From contig DXDG01000017.1 of assembly GCA_019115605.1 (NCBI GenBank), positions 1-34,302 on the forward strand: a stretch of DNA of 34,302 bases. The letters run 5' to 3'. The position numbers were made by a program, and so were the translations under genes. Below are positions 34,255 through 34,302 of the stretch, one piece after another. The first letter of the stretch is position 1. The number at the start of each line of letters is the position of its first letter. Below the pieces are notes generated by a model. The model did no database searches and was not told where the DNA came from. It worked only from the letters and a program-made list of their open reading frames with translations. This DNA is from Candidatus Alistipes faecigallinarum (lineage in GTDB: Bacteria; Bacteroidota; Bacteroidia; Bacteroidales; Rikenellaceae).

Positions 34255-34302
34255 ATGCACGCGATGAAAACAACGACAAATCCCCGACGGCTGGTCACCG
34301 TG
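34255..34302 (+). CDS. Start of an unidentified gene, cut by window edge
   Basis: After a good -7 element, an ATG at 34255 (or 34264) opens a frame that remains open to the edge, encoding MHAMKTTTNPRRLVTV. Sixteen residues are too few to name a family. In known radical SAM mobile pairs a MarR-type regulator is often adjacent and divergent, so this could be that gene, but the visible residues do not show it. Confidence 0.35.
   Translation, partial: MHAMKTTTNPRRLVTV

Overview
The window looks like a chromosomal segment from a gut member of the Bacteroidales, most likely the genus Alistipes or a close Rikenellaceae relative. This is inferred from family content and promoter style, not from a database search. 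Genes are preceded by the Bacteroidetes promoter (TTG/TTTG near -33, TAnnTTTG near -7) rather than Shine-Dalgarno sequences. Coding DNA is GC-rich, and the content (GLPGLI protein, TonB-receptor-like outer-membrane protein, split LysO exporter, lone ftsE, GNAT-nitrilase fusion) is typical of the phylum.

Left part (1-8700): a tRNA-Gly cut by the window edge; a likely operon of LuxC-type acyl-CoA reductase, GH18-like lipoprotein, pRiA4b ORF-3-like acidic protein and miaA; tRNA-Leu(UAA), a natural MiaA substrate type; a GNAT plus nitrilase fusion enzyme; then rho with a long Ala/Pro/Glu-rich insertion, followed by a secreted S1/P1 nuclease.

Middle part (8700-17300): a copper module made of a small AraC-type regulator with a metal-binding N-terminus and a copper P-type ATPase with HMA domains at both ends, separated by a perfect 16-bp palindrome; tmRNA on the minus strand; ftsE; gyrB; uridine kinase; and a two-gene LysO-type exporter preceded by a structured leader of about 260 nt that contains a 31-codon ORF.

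Right part (17300-34302): minus-strand DNA repair genes (mutS; a RecD-like helicase overlapping a uracil-DNA-glycosylase-family gene); a conserved membrane protein, a DUF3822-like protein and rsmD; tRNA-Asp; a two-component system divergent from a GLPGLI protein and an outer-membrane receptor, with four helically phased TTAA boxes in the shared regulatory region; an HxlR regulator with a palindrome centred on its own -33 box, translationally coupled to an unusual fusion of a quinone-oxidoreductase-type MDR enzyme with a flavodoxin/2[4Fe-4S] EFR1-type module; and a tandem pair of radical SAM genes resembling the radical SAM mobile pair. A partial gene may start at the right edge.

Most of the window is chromosomal housekeeping. 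The parts most worth a second look are the phased TTAA operator with its two-component/GLPGLI/receptor module, the MDR-EFR1 fusion under HxlR control, the structured lysO leader, and the copper regulator and pump with a possible internal CopZ start. No transposase, integrase, phage gene or CRISPR array was seen.
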